Source of the DNA: an uncultured Clostridia bacterium
GTDB lineage: Bacteria > Bacillota > Clostridia > UMGS1810
Direction: 5' to 3'
Length of the DNA stretch: 19,832 nucleotides
NCBI GenBank assembly: GCA_937959315.1
Contig: CALGRC010000063.1
Location: 1-19,832 of the forward strand
The stretch's first letter is position 1; every line of letters starts with the position of its first letter. Of this stretch, positions 14,167 through 19,832 are shown piece by piece. The translations under genes and the position numbers were made by a program. The notes beneath the pieces are model-generated. The model made no database searches, was not told the origin of the DNA, and worked only from the letters and a program-made list of their open reading frames with translations.

Positions 14167-15411
14167 TCATTCCTGTTTGATTGCAGGCGCCGCTTTCCCT
14201 ATGGCGCGCAGCGATGGCCACGCCAAGCAGTAAACGCCTGACAGGGCGGTGACAAGCCCGGAGATGACAAACCATTCGCTGACGCCAAGCACTTCGCCCA
14301 GCGCGCCGGACAGCCCCAGCCCAATGGGGGCGGCAAGCGCGGTCATGCCAGTGATGAGCGAAAATACCCGTCCCAAAAATTCCGGCGGAACCTGCTGCTG
14401 GATAACCGCCGCCATGACGCCGTTATACAGCGGGGCTGATAGGCCGATGACGAGGGAAAGGATGGCAAACAGCCAAAATCCGGCGGGCGGCAGGATGCCG
14501 CACCACACCATTGCCAGCCCCATGACAAAACAGGACAGCGCAATGGTGTGCATCTTGTTTTTACATCCGCCCCACACGCCCAGTATGAGGGCGCCTGCCA
14601 GCATACCCACGGAAAATGTAATTTCTACCAAACTGGCGTGCCATGCCGTGCCGCCGAAATAATCCATGCTCATCAGCGGATAGAGGGCGTTGACCGGCAT
14701 AAAAGCAATCATAAACGCCGCCTGCATGCCAACGATGGCAATGAGGCCGCGGCGGGCGCGCAGTATTTGGAACCCGTCCGCCATTTCACGCAAAACATGC
14801 GGGCGTTCAGCCTGCTTTTGCACCACGTCGTTGATTTTGGTGATACCCAGCGTTGCGACTGCGCAAAGCGCCCCGATGATGTCGATGGCAATGATCCAGT
14901 GCATGGGGCAGGCGGCATACAGCGCCGCAGCAATGGCAGGGCTGATCAGCATGGACGCCGATTGCAGCGCCTGGGAATAGCCGTTGCAGCGGGTGAGCTG
15001 GCCCTCTGGTACAATGAGCGGTGTGACCGCCTGGATACACGGCTGCTGAAATGCCGTCCCTACCGAGCGGATGAACAGCACGGCGATTACCAGCCAAATG
15101 GGGATAGCAGACAGCACCCCGTACAGGGCGATAACCAGGCTTGCCGCCGCGATGCATAAATCCGCAGTGATCATAATGGCTTTGCGGCTGTGGCGGTCAA
15201 TAAAGACGCCTGCAAAGGGCCCCAGCAGCCCGGCGGGCAGGAAGCCTGCCAAAGACGCGATAGACAGCACGGCTGGGGAGCCGGTGGTGTCAGTTAAATA
15301 CCAGATAATGGCAAACTGCACGATGGTACTGGTCAGCAGCGACAGCGCCTGTCCGGTCCAAATGGTAAAGAACGGTTTTTTCCAGTGCTGGAAATCTGTC
15401 TTCTGTATCAT
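14167..15411 (-). CDS. MFS transporter, MefA-like drug exporter type
   Basis: The 414-aa protein is a major facilitator with about 12 hydrophobic segments. It starts WKKPFFTIWTGQALSLLTSTIVQFAIIWYL in pieces, and the loop after helix 2 carries GVFIDRHSRKAIM, a form of the MFS motif A. The N-terminal pattern and length match the MFS_3/macrolide-efflux-like group (MefA relatives), so a proton-driven drug exporter is likely; the substrate is inferred, not seen. The ATG overlaps the ABC-F stop as ATGA, and its ribosome site AGAAAGGA is inside the last ABC-F codons, so the two are translationally coupled. It stops 11 nt before the -35 of the perR promoter on the same strand, with no visible terminator between. 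Confidence 0.86.
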   Translation of the reverse strand: MIQKTDFQHWKKPFFTIWTGQALSLLTSTIVQFAIIWYLTDTTGSPAVLSIASLAGFLPAGLLGPFAGVFIDRHSRKAIMITADLCIAAASLVIALYGVLSAIPIWLVIAVLFIRSVGTAFQQPCIQAVTPLIVPEGQLTRCNGYSQALQSASMLISPAIAAALYAACPMHWIIAIDIIGALCAVATLGITKINDVVQKQAERPHVLREMADGFQILRARRGLIAIVGMQAAFMIAFMPVNALYPLMSMDYFGGTAWHASLVEITFSVGMLAGALILGVWGGCKNKMHTIALSCFVMGLAMVWCGILPPAGFWLFAILSLVIGLSAPLYNGVMAAVIQQQVPPEFLGRVFSLITGMTALAAPIGLGLSGALGEVLGVSEWFVISGLVTALSGVYCLAWPSLRAIGKAAPAIKQE

Positions 15412-16982
15412 GATACCGAATTCCTTTCTAAATATACGGATTGTGTTGCAATTTTTTTAAAAAAAGCGGCATCGTGTTCCACAAAAGCCATGGTTGGTGC
15501 ATATTGCAGCAGCAATTGTTCCAATTGCTCGCGCGAAGGGATGTCCAGGAAATTCAGCGGCTCATCCCATATATATAGATGTGCTTGCGTGGCTAGGCTG
15601 GCGGCCAGCAGCACTTTCTTTTTCTGGCCCTGTGAAAATTCCCGCATATCTTTGTCAAACTGGGTGCGGGGAACCCCCAATTTGCGTAAGACTGCCCTGA
15701 ACAATGGTTCGTCCAGCCCGCGCGATTGGGAAAATGCCGCCAGGCTGCCGTGCAGGAACGATGTGTCCTGCGGTACATAGGACACCACAAGCCCGCTGCC
15801 TAGCTGGGCGGCGCCGGTATGCGGCACTTCCAGCCCTGCTATCAGCTTGATAACGCTGCTTTTCCCGGTACCGTTGCCGCCGGTGAGCCCCAGCCTTGTG
15901 CCGGGCTGTATGGTAAAGCACAGCGGCCGGAACAGGGCGCCCGCGCCGTAGTCCACCGTTAAATCCTGTGCATGAAACAGCACTGGTTTGGGATAGGGGA
16001 GCGGGTGCAGTTTTAGCTGCTGGACGTCTTCAGTATCCTGCAGCAGCGCTTCCTTTTCGGCAATCGCAGCATCCCGCCGCCGTTCTATGGATTTGGCGCG
16101 TTTCATCATTTTGGCGGATTTGTGGCCGATAAACCCACGGTCGCCTGCATGGGAGCCAATTTTGCTGCGCTCAACGCTGTCCGACCAGTTGGATTTTTGC
16201 GCAGCCGAACGGGCCATTGCGCCGATTTCCTGTTTCAGCCGGGCATTTTTATCCCGTTCAAACTGGTCCTGGCGGTCGCGGTTTTCCTTCCAGCTGCTGT
16301 AGTTGCCCTGCTGGATTTCCATGGTGGAACGGTTAATGGACAAAATATGGTCCACAGCGCTATCTAGCAGTGTGCGGTCATGAGAAATCAGGATGAACCC
16401 CTTTTTATTGGTTAAATATTTTCCCAGTGCCCGCCGGCCTTCCATATCCAGGTGGTTGGTCGGTTCGTCAATGAGCAGGAACTTATTTTTCTTTAAAAAC
16501 AAGGCGCAAAGCATCAGTTTGGTCTGTTCGCCGCCGCTTAATGTGTCAAACGGCCGCTCCAGCACATCGGGCGCCACCTCTAACAGTGCCGCTTCCCGGT
16601 CGATGTACGCTTCCATTTCATAGCCATCGTTGGCGATGTATTGTTCCAGCGCGTCGCCGTAGGCTGCCAGATCGCCGGGGTGTTCCAATGCGCGCTCCCA
16701 CTGTGCAAATGGTGCAATCATGTTTTTGACTGTTTCCCGCGTGGTGGGGAAGCCCCTTGGTACGGTAAATGGGAAGTATTCAAAGCCCACGCTGGCAGAT
16801 ATGGTGCCGCTGTAGGGATAGTTTCCCATCAGCAGTTGTGCAAACGTGGTTTTGCCGCGCCCGTTGCGGCCAATCAGCCCCAGACGCCAGTCAGTGTCCA
16901 GTGTCAGCGATAGGTTGTCAAATATGGTTTCATAGTGGGTATCATACCGAAAAGTAAGGTTGGAAATTTGGATGATGGACAT
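15408..16982 (-). CDS. Lsa-type ABC-F ribosomal protection protein
   Basis: ABC-F proteins of this class bind the ribosomal E site and displace lincosamides, streptogramin A and pleuromutilins. The 524-aa protein has no membrane segments and contains two ATPase domains. Domain 1 has Walker A GRNGRGKT (38-45), signature LSGGEQ (148-153), Walker B FLLIDEPTNHLD (168-179) and a switch His201. Domain 2 has GGNGTGKS (368-375), signature FSQGQ (449-453), LYIWDEPLNFLD (469-480) and His503. The long charged linker (about 220-330) with SNWSDSVERSKIGSHAGDRG in pieces, and the IWDEPLNFLD signature, resemble Lsa(A)/Lsa(C) proteins. ATG 16982 follows AAAGGAGGG at 7 nt. An attenuator-like leader precedes it and an MFS exporter gene follows. 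The family is firm; resistance to a given drug is inferred. Confidence 0.92.
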   Translation of the reverse strand: MSIIQISNLTFRYDTHYETIFDNLSLTLDTDWRLGLIGRNGRGKTTFAQLLMGNYPYSGTISASVGFEYFPFTVPRGFPTTRETVKNMIAPFAQWERALEHPGDLAAYGDALEQYIANDGYEMEAYIDREAALLEVAPDVLERPFDTLSGGEQTKLMLCALFLKKNKFLLIDEPTNHLDMEGRRALGKYLTNKKGFILISHDRTLLDSAVDHILSINRSTMEIQQGNYSSWKENRDRQDQFERDKNARLKQEIGAMARSAAQKSNWSDSVERSKIGSHAGDRGFIGHKSAKMMKRAKSIERRRDAAIAEKEALLQDTEDVQQLKLHPLPYPKPVLFHAQDLTVDYGAGALFRPLCFTIQPGTRLGLTGGNGTGKSSVIKLIAGLEVPHTGAAQLGSGLVVSYVPQDTSFLHGSLAAFSQSRGLDEPLFRAVLRKLGVPRTQFDKDMREFSQGQKKKVLLAASLATQAHLYIWDEPLNFLDIPSREQLEQLLLQYAPTMAFVEHDAAFFKKIATQSVYLERNSVS

Positions 16983-17046
16983 AGCAATCCCTCCTTTGCC
17001 TGCTGCGGGAGGAATTTGGGTAACAGAATATCAAAACAGCGCTGGG

Positions 17047-17109
17047 GGCAGGGAAGGCAGGCCCCCGCAGCCATTTGCGCAATAAAAAAGCGCGCCTTTC
17101 TTCCCTGCC
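17047..17109 (-). promoter_or_regulatory. antiterminator pairing in the ABC-F leader
   Basis: On the minus strand GGCAGGGAAG (17109-17100) is an exact 10-nt complement of CTTCCCTGCC (17056-17047). The first segment is also the 3' arm of the terminator at 17084-17179, so only one structure can form. A second local hairpin, GGGGGC (17066-17061) with GCCCCC (17049-17044), competes for the distal arm. This is the arrangement expected if leader translation decides read-through. Confidence 0.65.
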
Positions 17110-17179
17110 GGTACAGCAAAGATACGTACGGTGTTTTGTACGCATTTGCTTTTACGTTCAGGAAAGAAAAAACACGCTC
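17084..17179 (-). terminator. intrinsic terminator (attenuator) in the ABC-F leader
   Basis: The 5' arm GAGCGTG-T6-CTTTCCTG (17179-17159) pairs almost throughout with the 3' arm at 17107-17088 (CAGGGAAGAAAGGCGCGC and two T), with several G-U pairs and one bulged T. Six T at 17089-17084 follow. An inner hairpin, AGCAAA and TGCGTAC with GTACGTA and TTTGCT (17150-17115), brings the arms together. The 5' arm lies within the leader ORF, so a ribosome stalled there would prevent this terminator. Pairing was done by eye, and the wobble-rich helix needs a folding check. Confidence 0.65.
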
Positions 17180-17193
17180 TCATCTCCAAACAT
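17158..17193 (-). CDS. possible leader peptide of the ABC-F operon (11 aa)
   Basis: The ORF encodes MFGDESVFFLS and stops with TGA at 17160-17158. Its second half forms the 5' arm of the terminator, the position needed for drug-induced ribosome stalling to relieve termination. The start codon is only about 8 nt after the predicted transcription start and has no Shine-Dalgarno sequence, so translation would be almost leaderless. An alternative ATG at 17183 overlaps a GGAG with no spacing and reads 50-odd codons. The ORF choice is therefore uncertain although the leader architecture is clear. Confidence 0.45.
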   Translation of the reverse strand: MFGDESVFFLS

Positions 17194-17207
17194 GATAGAA
17201 TGGGCTC

Positions 17208-17236
17208 ATTGTAACATGGATTGCGGCTGTTGTCAA
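17208..17236 (-). promoter_or_regulatory. promoter of the ABC-F/MFS operon
   Basis: On the minus strand TTGACA (17236-17231) and TACAAT (17213-17208) are exactly 17 nt apart. The predicted start near 17201 gives a leader of about 220 nt before the ABC-F start codon. That length, with a strong promoter, indicates control after initiation. Confidence 0.85.
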
Positions 17237-17332
17237 GAGTTAGGTATTTGCCTTTTTCCCTTGCCCGGGGTCCTTTTTCCCCTTAGATTCCATCAATTTT
17301 TCACAATTCGGTCATTTTTCTAAAAATTCCCC

Positions 17333-17361
17333 TTTCCAATCGGTATATTCCGTGATATAAT
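17333..17361 (+). promoter_or_regulatory. probable promoter of murA
   Basis: A perfect TATAAT (17356-17361) lies 17 nt after TTTCCA (17333-17338), which matches the -35 consensus at four of six positions. It is divergent from the ABC-F promoter. Between the two promoters (about 17237-17332) I see only AT- and pyrimidine-rich sequence without a clear feature. Confidence 0.65.
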
Positions 17362-17432
17362 AAGATGTCAATGTTCGTCCGTTTGCATAAAACCGGATGG
17401 GCAGTTGGGAAAGTTATGCGGGGGTGTGGTTT

Positions 17433-18692
17433 TTGGACAGGCTGATGATAAACGGGGGGATACCGCTACGGGGGGAAGTGGATATCAGAAGCGCAAAAAA
17501 CGCAGTTGTAGCAATGATTCCCGCCGCGCTGCTGGTAGAGGGGACATGTACCATTGAAAACGTCCCTGATATCAGCGATGTGACCGTTCTATTGCATATG
17601 TTAGAATCGCTGGGGGCATCGGTGTCGCGTCCCAGCCCGGGTACCGTTACCATTGATGCCACACAGTTAAATACCTATGTTGCCGACCCGGAGCTTTGCT
17701 GTAAAATGCGCGCATCTTATTATCTGCTGGGCGCACTGCTGGGAAGGTTCCGCAAAGCGCATGTCCCGCCGCCGGGCGGCTGCAATTTTGGCACCCGTCC
17801 GATTGACCAGCATTTAAAAGGGCTGCAATCGCTTGGCTGCTTAACAGAAATCCGCCACGGCATTATCGAGGCGGACGGCGCCAATCTGCACGGCGGGCAG
17901 GTCTATTTGGATGTGGTCAGCGTTGGGGCGACCATTAATATTATGTTGGCGGCGGTTTTGGCACCGGGCATAACGGTGATGGAAAATGCTGCAAAAGAGC
18001 CGCATGTGGTGGATTTGGCCAATTTCTTGAATTCTATGGGCGCCAATATCCGCGGCGCGGGTACCGATGTCATTAAAATCCGCGGGGTGGACAGGCTGCA
18101 TGGCGGCGTGACCTATAGTATCATTCCCGATCAAATCGAGGCGGGGACGTATATGTTTGCGGCTGCGGCTACCCGCGGCGATGTGCTGATTAAAAATGTA
18201 ATCCCCAAGCATATGGAGGCAGTTTCTGCTAAATTTGTAGAAATGGGCATTGAAGTTTGGGAAGGGGATGATGAAATCCGGGTGGTCGCCCAGCGGCCGC
18301 TTAGCCGTGTCAATGTTAAAACCTTACCGTATCCTGGGTTTCCGACTGATTTGCAGCCGTTGATGGTATCGCTTTTAACCACGGTGCCGGGTACTAGCAT
18401 TGTCACGGAAGGGGTGTGGGATTCCCGGTTTCAATATACTGCTGAACTGGAAAAGCTAGGCGCGGATATTACCGTAGACGGGCGGGTTGCAGTGGTGGAA
18501 GGCGGCAAACCGCTGACGGGGGCGGAAGTTAAAGCGGTCGATCTGCGCGCGGGGGCCGGTGTTGTAGTAGCGGGGCTGGCTGCGCACGGGCAGACGCTGA
18601 TTTCCGGTTTGCGCCATATAGACCGCGGATATGAACATATTGTAGAAAAACTTTCCGCCATTGGCGCGGATATCCGGAGGATCCATGATTAG
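17433..18692 (+). CDS. murA: UDP-N-acetylglucosamine 1-carboxyvinyltransferase
   Basis: MurA transfers enolpyruvate from PEP to UDP-GlcNAc, the first committed step of peptidoglycan synthesis, in the cytoplasm. From the proposed TTG start the protein is 419 aa, the usual MurA length, and opens MDRLMINGGIPLRGEV like other MurA proteins. Lys-Asn of the substrate site is in RSAKNA. The active-site loop reads HVPPPGGCNFGTRPID with Cys117, so fosfomycin sensitivity is expected; Asp-form resistant enzymes lack this Cys. Late motifs include YPGFPTDLQPLMV. An ATG at 17397 is in frame but adds 12 unlike residues and has no ribosome site, whereas GGGGGTG precedes the TTG. It overlaps the next gene by 8 nt. 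RSAKNAVVA differs from the usual GAKNAALP, so it may be a MurA paralogue. Confidence 0.92.
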   Translation: MDRLMINGGIPLRGEVDIRSAKNAVVAMIPAALLVEGTCTIENVPDISDVTVLLHMLESLGASVSRPSPGTVTIDATQLNTYVADPELCCKMRASYYLLGALLGRFRKAHVPPPGGCNFGTRPIDQHLKGLQSLGCLTEIRHGIIEADGANLHGGQVYLDVVSVGATINIMLAAVLAPGITVMENAAKEPHVVDLANFLNSMGANIRGAGTDVIKIRGVDRLHGGVTYSIIPDQIEAGTYMFAAAATRGDVLIKNVIPKHMEAVSAKFVEMGIEVWEGDDEIRVVAQRPLSRVNVKTLPYPGFPTDLQPLMVSLLTTVPGTSIVTEGVWDSRFQYTAELEKLGADITVDGRVAVVEGGKPLTGAEVKAVDLRAGAGVVVAGLAAHGQTLISGLRHIDRGYEHIVEKLSAIGADIRRIHD

Positions 18693-19467
18693 GTTTTGCA
18701 CATTGTTTTCGGGCAGCAGCGGTAACTGTACTTTTTTATCCAATGGCCAGACGGCGGTGCTGGTGGACGCGGGCGTTAGCTGCAGCCGTATTTGCGCAGC
18801 CCTGCGGCAGGTTGGGTTCCCGCCGGGAGGGCTGGATGGGGTATTGGTAACGCATGAGCACACCGACCATATCCGCGGGGTAGGGGTGCTCAGCCGGAAA
18901 TATGGGGTGCCGGTTTATGCCAATGGGCCGACGATGGAAGAAATTTTGAAAGTTTCTGGCGATTTGGCGCCGGGAGGTGTGCGCATTATTGATGCCGGAC
19001 AGCCGTTTGGTATTGGCGGGATGGAGATATTCCCGTTTGCAATCCCACACGATGCGGCTGCGCCATTGGGGTATACCATCCGGTGCGGCGGTTCCTATTA
19101 TTCGGTAGCCACCGATATGGGGCATATTTCCAAGCCGGTATTACATCATTTGTGCCGCAGCGAAGCAGTTGTGATTGAATCCAACCACGATGTGGAAATG
19201 CTCCGGCAGGGGCCTTATCCTTATCCGCTCAAAAAGCGCATCTTGAGCGACGACGGGCACCTGTCCAACGATAATGCCGCACATCTGGCTGCGCAGCTAG
19301 CCATTTGGGGAACCAGGCGGGTGGTGTTGGGGCATTTGAGCGAACATAACAATACGCGCGAAAAAGCCTATGCCGCAGCCAAACAAAAATTGGAGGAAGC
19401 GAATATTCAAATAGGCGCTGACGTATTGCTGCAAGTCGCGCCGCGTACCGGTATTTGCGAGGTTTGA
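18685..19467 (+). CDS. MBL-fold metallo-hydrolase, WalJ/YycJ type
   Basis: The 260-aa protein has a metallo-beta-lactamase fold: opening FSGSSGNCTFL, then the metal-binding THEHTDHIRGV, later SVATDMGHI, ESNHDVEML and the C-terminal LGHLSEHNN. This order is that of YycJ/WalJ, a cytoplasmic nuclease-like or exonuclease-like hydrolase that sits in the walRK operon of many Bacillota and has been linked to coordination of cell division and DNA replication. Here it is paired with murA, with no walRK genes in view. ATG 18685 follows GGAGG at 4 nt, within the last codons of murA, so translation is coupled. The substrate is unknown. Confidence 0.9.
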   Translation: MIRFCTLFSGSSGNCTFLSNGQTAVLVDAGVSCSRICAALRQVGFPPGGLDGVLVTHEHTDHIRGVGVLSRKYGVPVYANGPTMEEILKVSGDLAPGGVRIIDAGQPFGIGGMEIFPFAIPHDAAAPLGYTIRCGGSYYSVATDMGHISKPVLHHLCRSEAVVIESNHDVEMLRQGPYPYPLKKRILSDDGHLSNDNAAHLAAQLAIWGTRRVVLGHLSEHNNTREKAYAAAKQKLEEANIQIGADVLLQVAPRTGICEV

Positions 19468-19565
19468 TGATTTGGCGTATGAAATAGGAATTTTGGCGCA
19501 TGCTATGGGTATCCCGTGTTGCAGACCGTCATAAAAAGTTTTTCCAAAAAATTGTGAAAAAACAC

Positions 19566-19594
19566 TTGACAATCCGCAAAAGATGTATTAAAAT
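19566..19594 (+). promoter_or_regulatory. promoter of the tRNA genes
   Basis: TTGACA (19566-19571) is followed after exactly 17 nt by TAAAAT (19589-19594), 29 nt before the first tRNA. It is close to consensus, as expected for stable RNA genes. Confidence 0.85.
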
Positions 19595-19623
19595 GAAGTA
19601 CGTCTTGTGGCTACGCTAGTTAT

Positions 19624-19697
19624 GGCGGTATAGCTCAGTTGGCTAGAGCATACGGTTCATACCCGTAGTGTCAGTGGTTCAAATCCACTTACCGCTA
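19624..19697 (+). tRNA. tRNA-Met (anticodon CAT), elongator type
   Basis: A complete 74-nt cloverleaf is visible. The acceptor arms are GGCGGTA and TACCGCT (G1-U72 wobble) with discriminator A, the D arm GCTC/GAGC, the anticodon stem TACGG/CCGTA with loop TTCATAC, and the T arm AGTGG/CCACT. The anticodon is CAT. The absence of the three G-C pairs next to the anticodon loop argues against the initiator. An Ile tRNA with a lysidine-modified CAT cannot be fully excluded. CCA is not encoded. Confidence 0.93.
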
Positions 19698-19703
19698 CTG
19701 TAC

Positions 19704-19775
19704 GGCCCATTGGTCAAGTGGTTAAGACACCGCCCTTTCACGGCGATAACGGGGGTTCGACTCCCCCATGGGTCA
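19704..19775 (+). tRNA. tRNA-Glu (anticodon TTC)
   Basis: A 72-nt cloverleaf begins 6 nt after the Met tRNA. The acceptor is GGCCCAT/ATGGGTC with discriminator A, the D arm GTC/GAC, the loop CTTTCAC with anticodon TTC, and the T arm GGGGG/CCCCC. The outermost anticodon-stem pair is a C-A mismatch; the other four pairs are intact. CCA is not encoded. It probably shares the transcript of the Met tRNA. Confidence 0.93.
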
Positions 19776-19832
19776 TCACGTCGGAGCAAAGTACGCTTTA
19801 GGCAGCCCTTGATAAAACCGTAAGGGAAAACA
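19776..19832 (+). other. right-edge sequence after the tRNAs
   Basis: The last 57 bases hold no recognisable gene. CCCTT and AAGGG near the end could form a weak five-pair stem, but no T-run follows inside the window, so no terminator is called. A further tRNA or a coding start could lie just beyond. Confidence 0.3.

Noticed and set aside
16942..17145. 67-codon ORF in the ABC-F leader running into the ABC-F gene
   Set aside because: It overlaps the ABC-F start out of frame, has no ribosome site, and its sequence is explained by the hairpins.
19624..19697. Initiator tRNA-Met
   Set aside because: The anticodon stem is TACGG/CCGTA without the three G-C pairs and the acceptor is not mismatched in the initiator manner.
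1..19832. CRISPR array, insertion sequence, prophage or integron
   Set aside because: No regularly spaced repeats, transposase or integrase motifs, or terminal inverted repeats with target duplications were seen.

Overview
The window looks like chromosomal DNA of an anaerobic, moderately GC-rich Bacillota, most likely a Clostridia/Oscillospiraceae-type organism. This is inferred from gene content: a PerR-like regulator with rubrerythrin, a clostridial two-headed acyl-CoA dehydratase activase, a DUF1015 protein, CmpB, an Lsa-type ABC-F protein and WalJ/YycJ. Strong AGGAGG-type ribosome sites and TTGACA-N17-TATAAT promoters agree with it. I see no insertion sequence, prophage, CRISPR array or rRNA. 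Coding density is high and nearly every ORF belongs to a recognisable family.

Layout. (1) 65-2935, minus strand: an aromatic amino acid operon of DAHP synthase, prephenate dehydrogenase and an SGNH/GDSL hydrolase. It is preceded by a leader with a near-consensus promoter, a 35-codon Tyr/Phe-rich leader peptide, an intrinsic terminator and a competing antiterminator. (2) 2993-5618, minus: rnr-smpB, the RNA and ribosome-rescue pair, with the smpB ribosome site inside the end of rnr. (3) 5658-13135, plus: a long co-oriented run of DUF1015, double-ASKHA activase, 2-hydroxyacyl-CoA dehydratase-like protein, CmpB-like membrane protein, azlC and azlD. It is closed by a perfect 36-bp palindromic terminator that also serves the facing gene. 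(4) 13141-14156, minus: perR-like regulator and rubrerythrin, with a 31-bp perfect operator palindrome over the -10 and a 74-bp overlap of the two reading frames. (5) 14167-17236, minus: an Lsa-type ABC-F ribosome-protection gene translationally coupled to an MFS exporter, behind a second attenuator-like leader. (6) 17333-19467, plus: murA (probable TTG start) overlapping a WalJ/YycJ-type metallo-hydrolase. (7) 19566-19775, plus: a promoter and two tRNA genes, Met(CAT) and Glu(TTC).

The most interesting content is regulatory. Two separate operons on the minus strand each carry a leader with a short ORF, a terminator and a mutually exclusive antiterminator. One appears to sense charged tRNA-Tyr (and perhaps tRNA-Phe) for aromatic synthesis. 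The other probably senses ribosome-targeting antibiotics. The aromatic leader is the best candidate for an undescribed element, because Bacillota usually control such genes by T-box or TRAP rather than by an enterobacterial-style leader peptide. All pairings were found by eye; no folding or database search was run.
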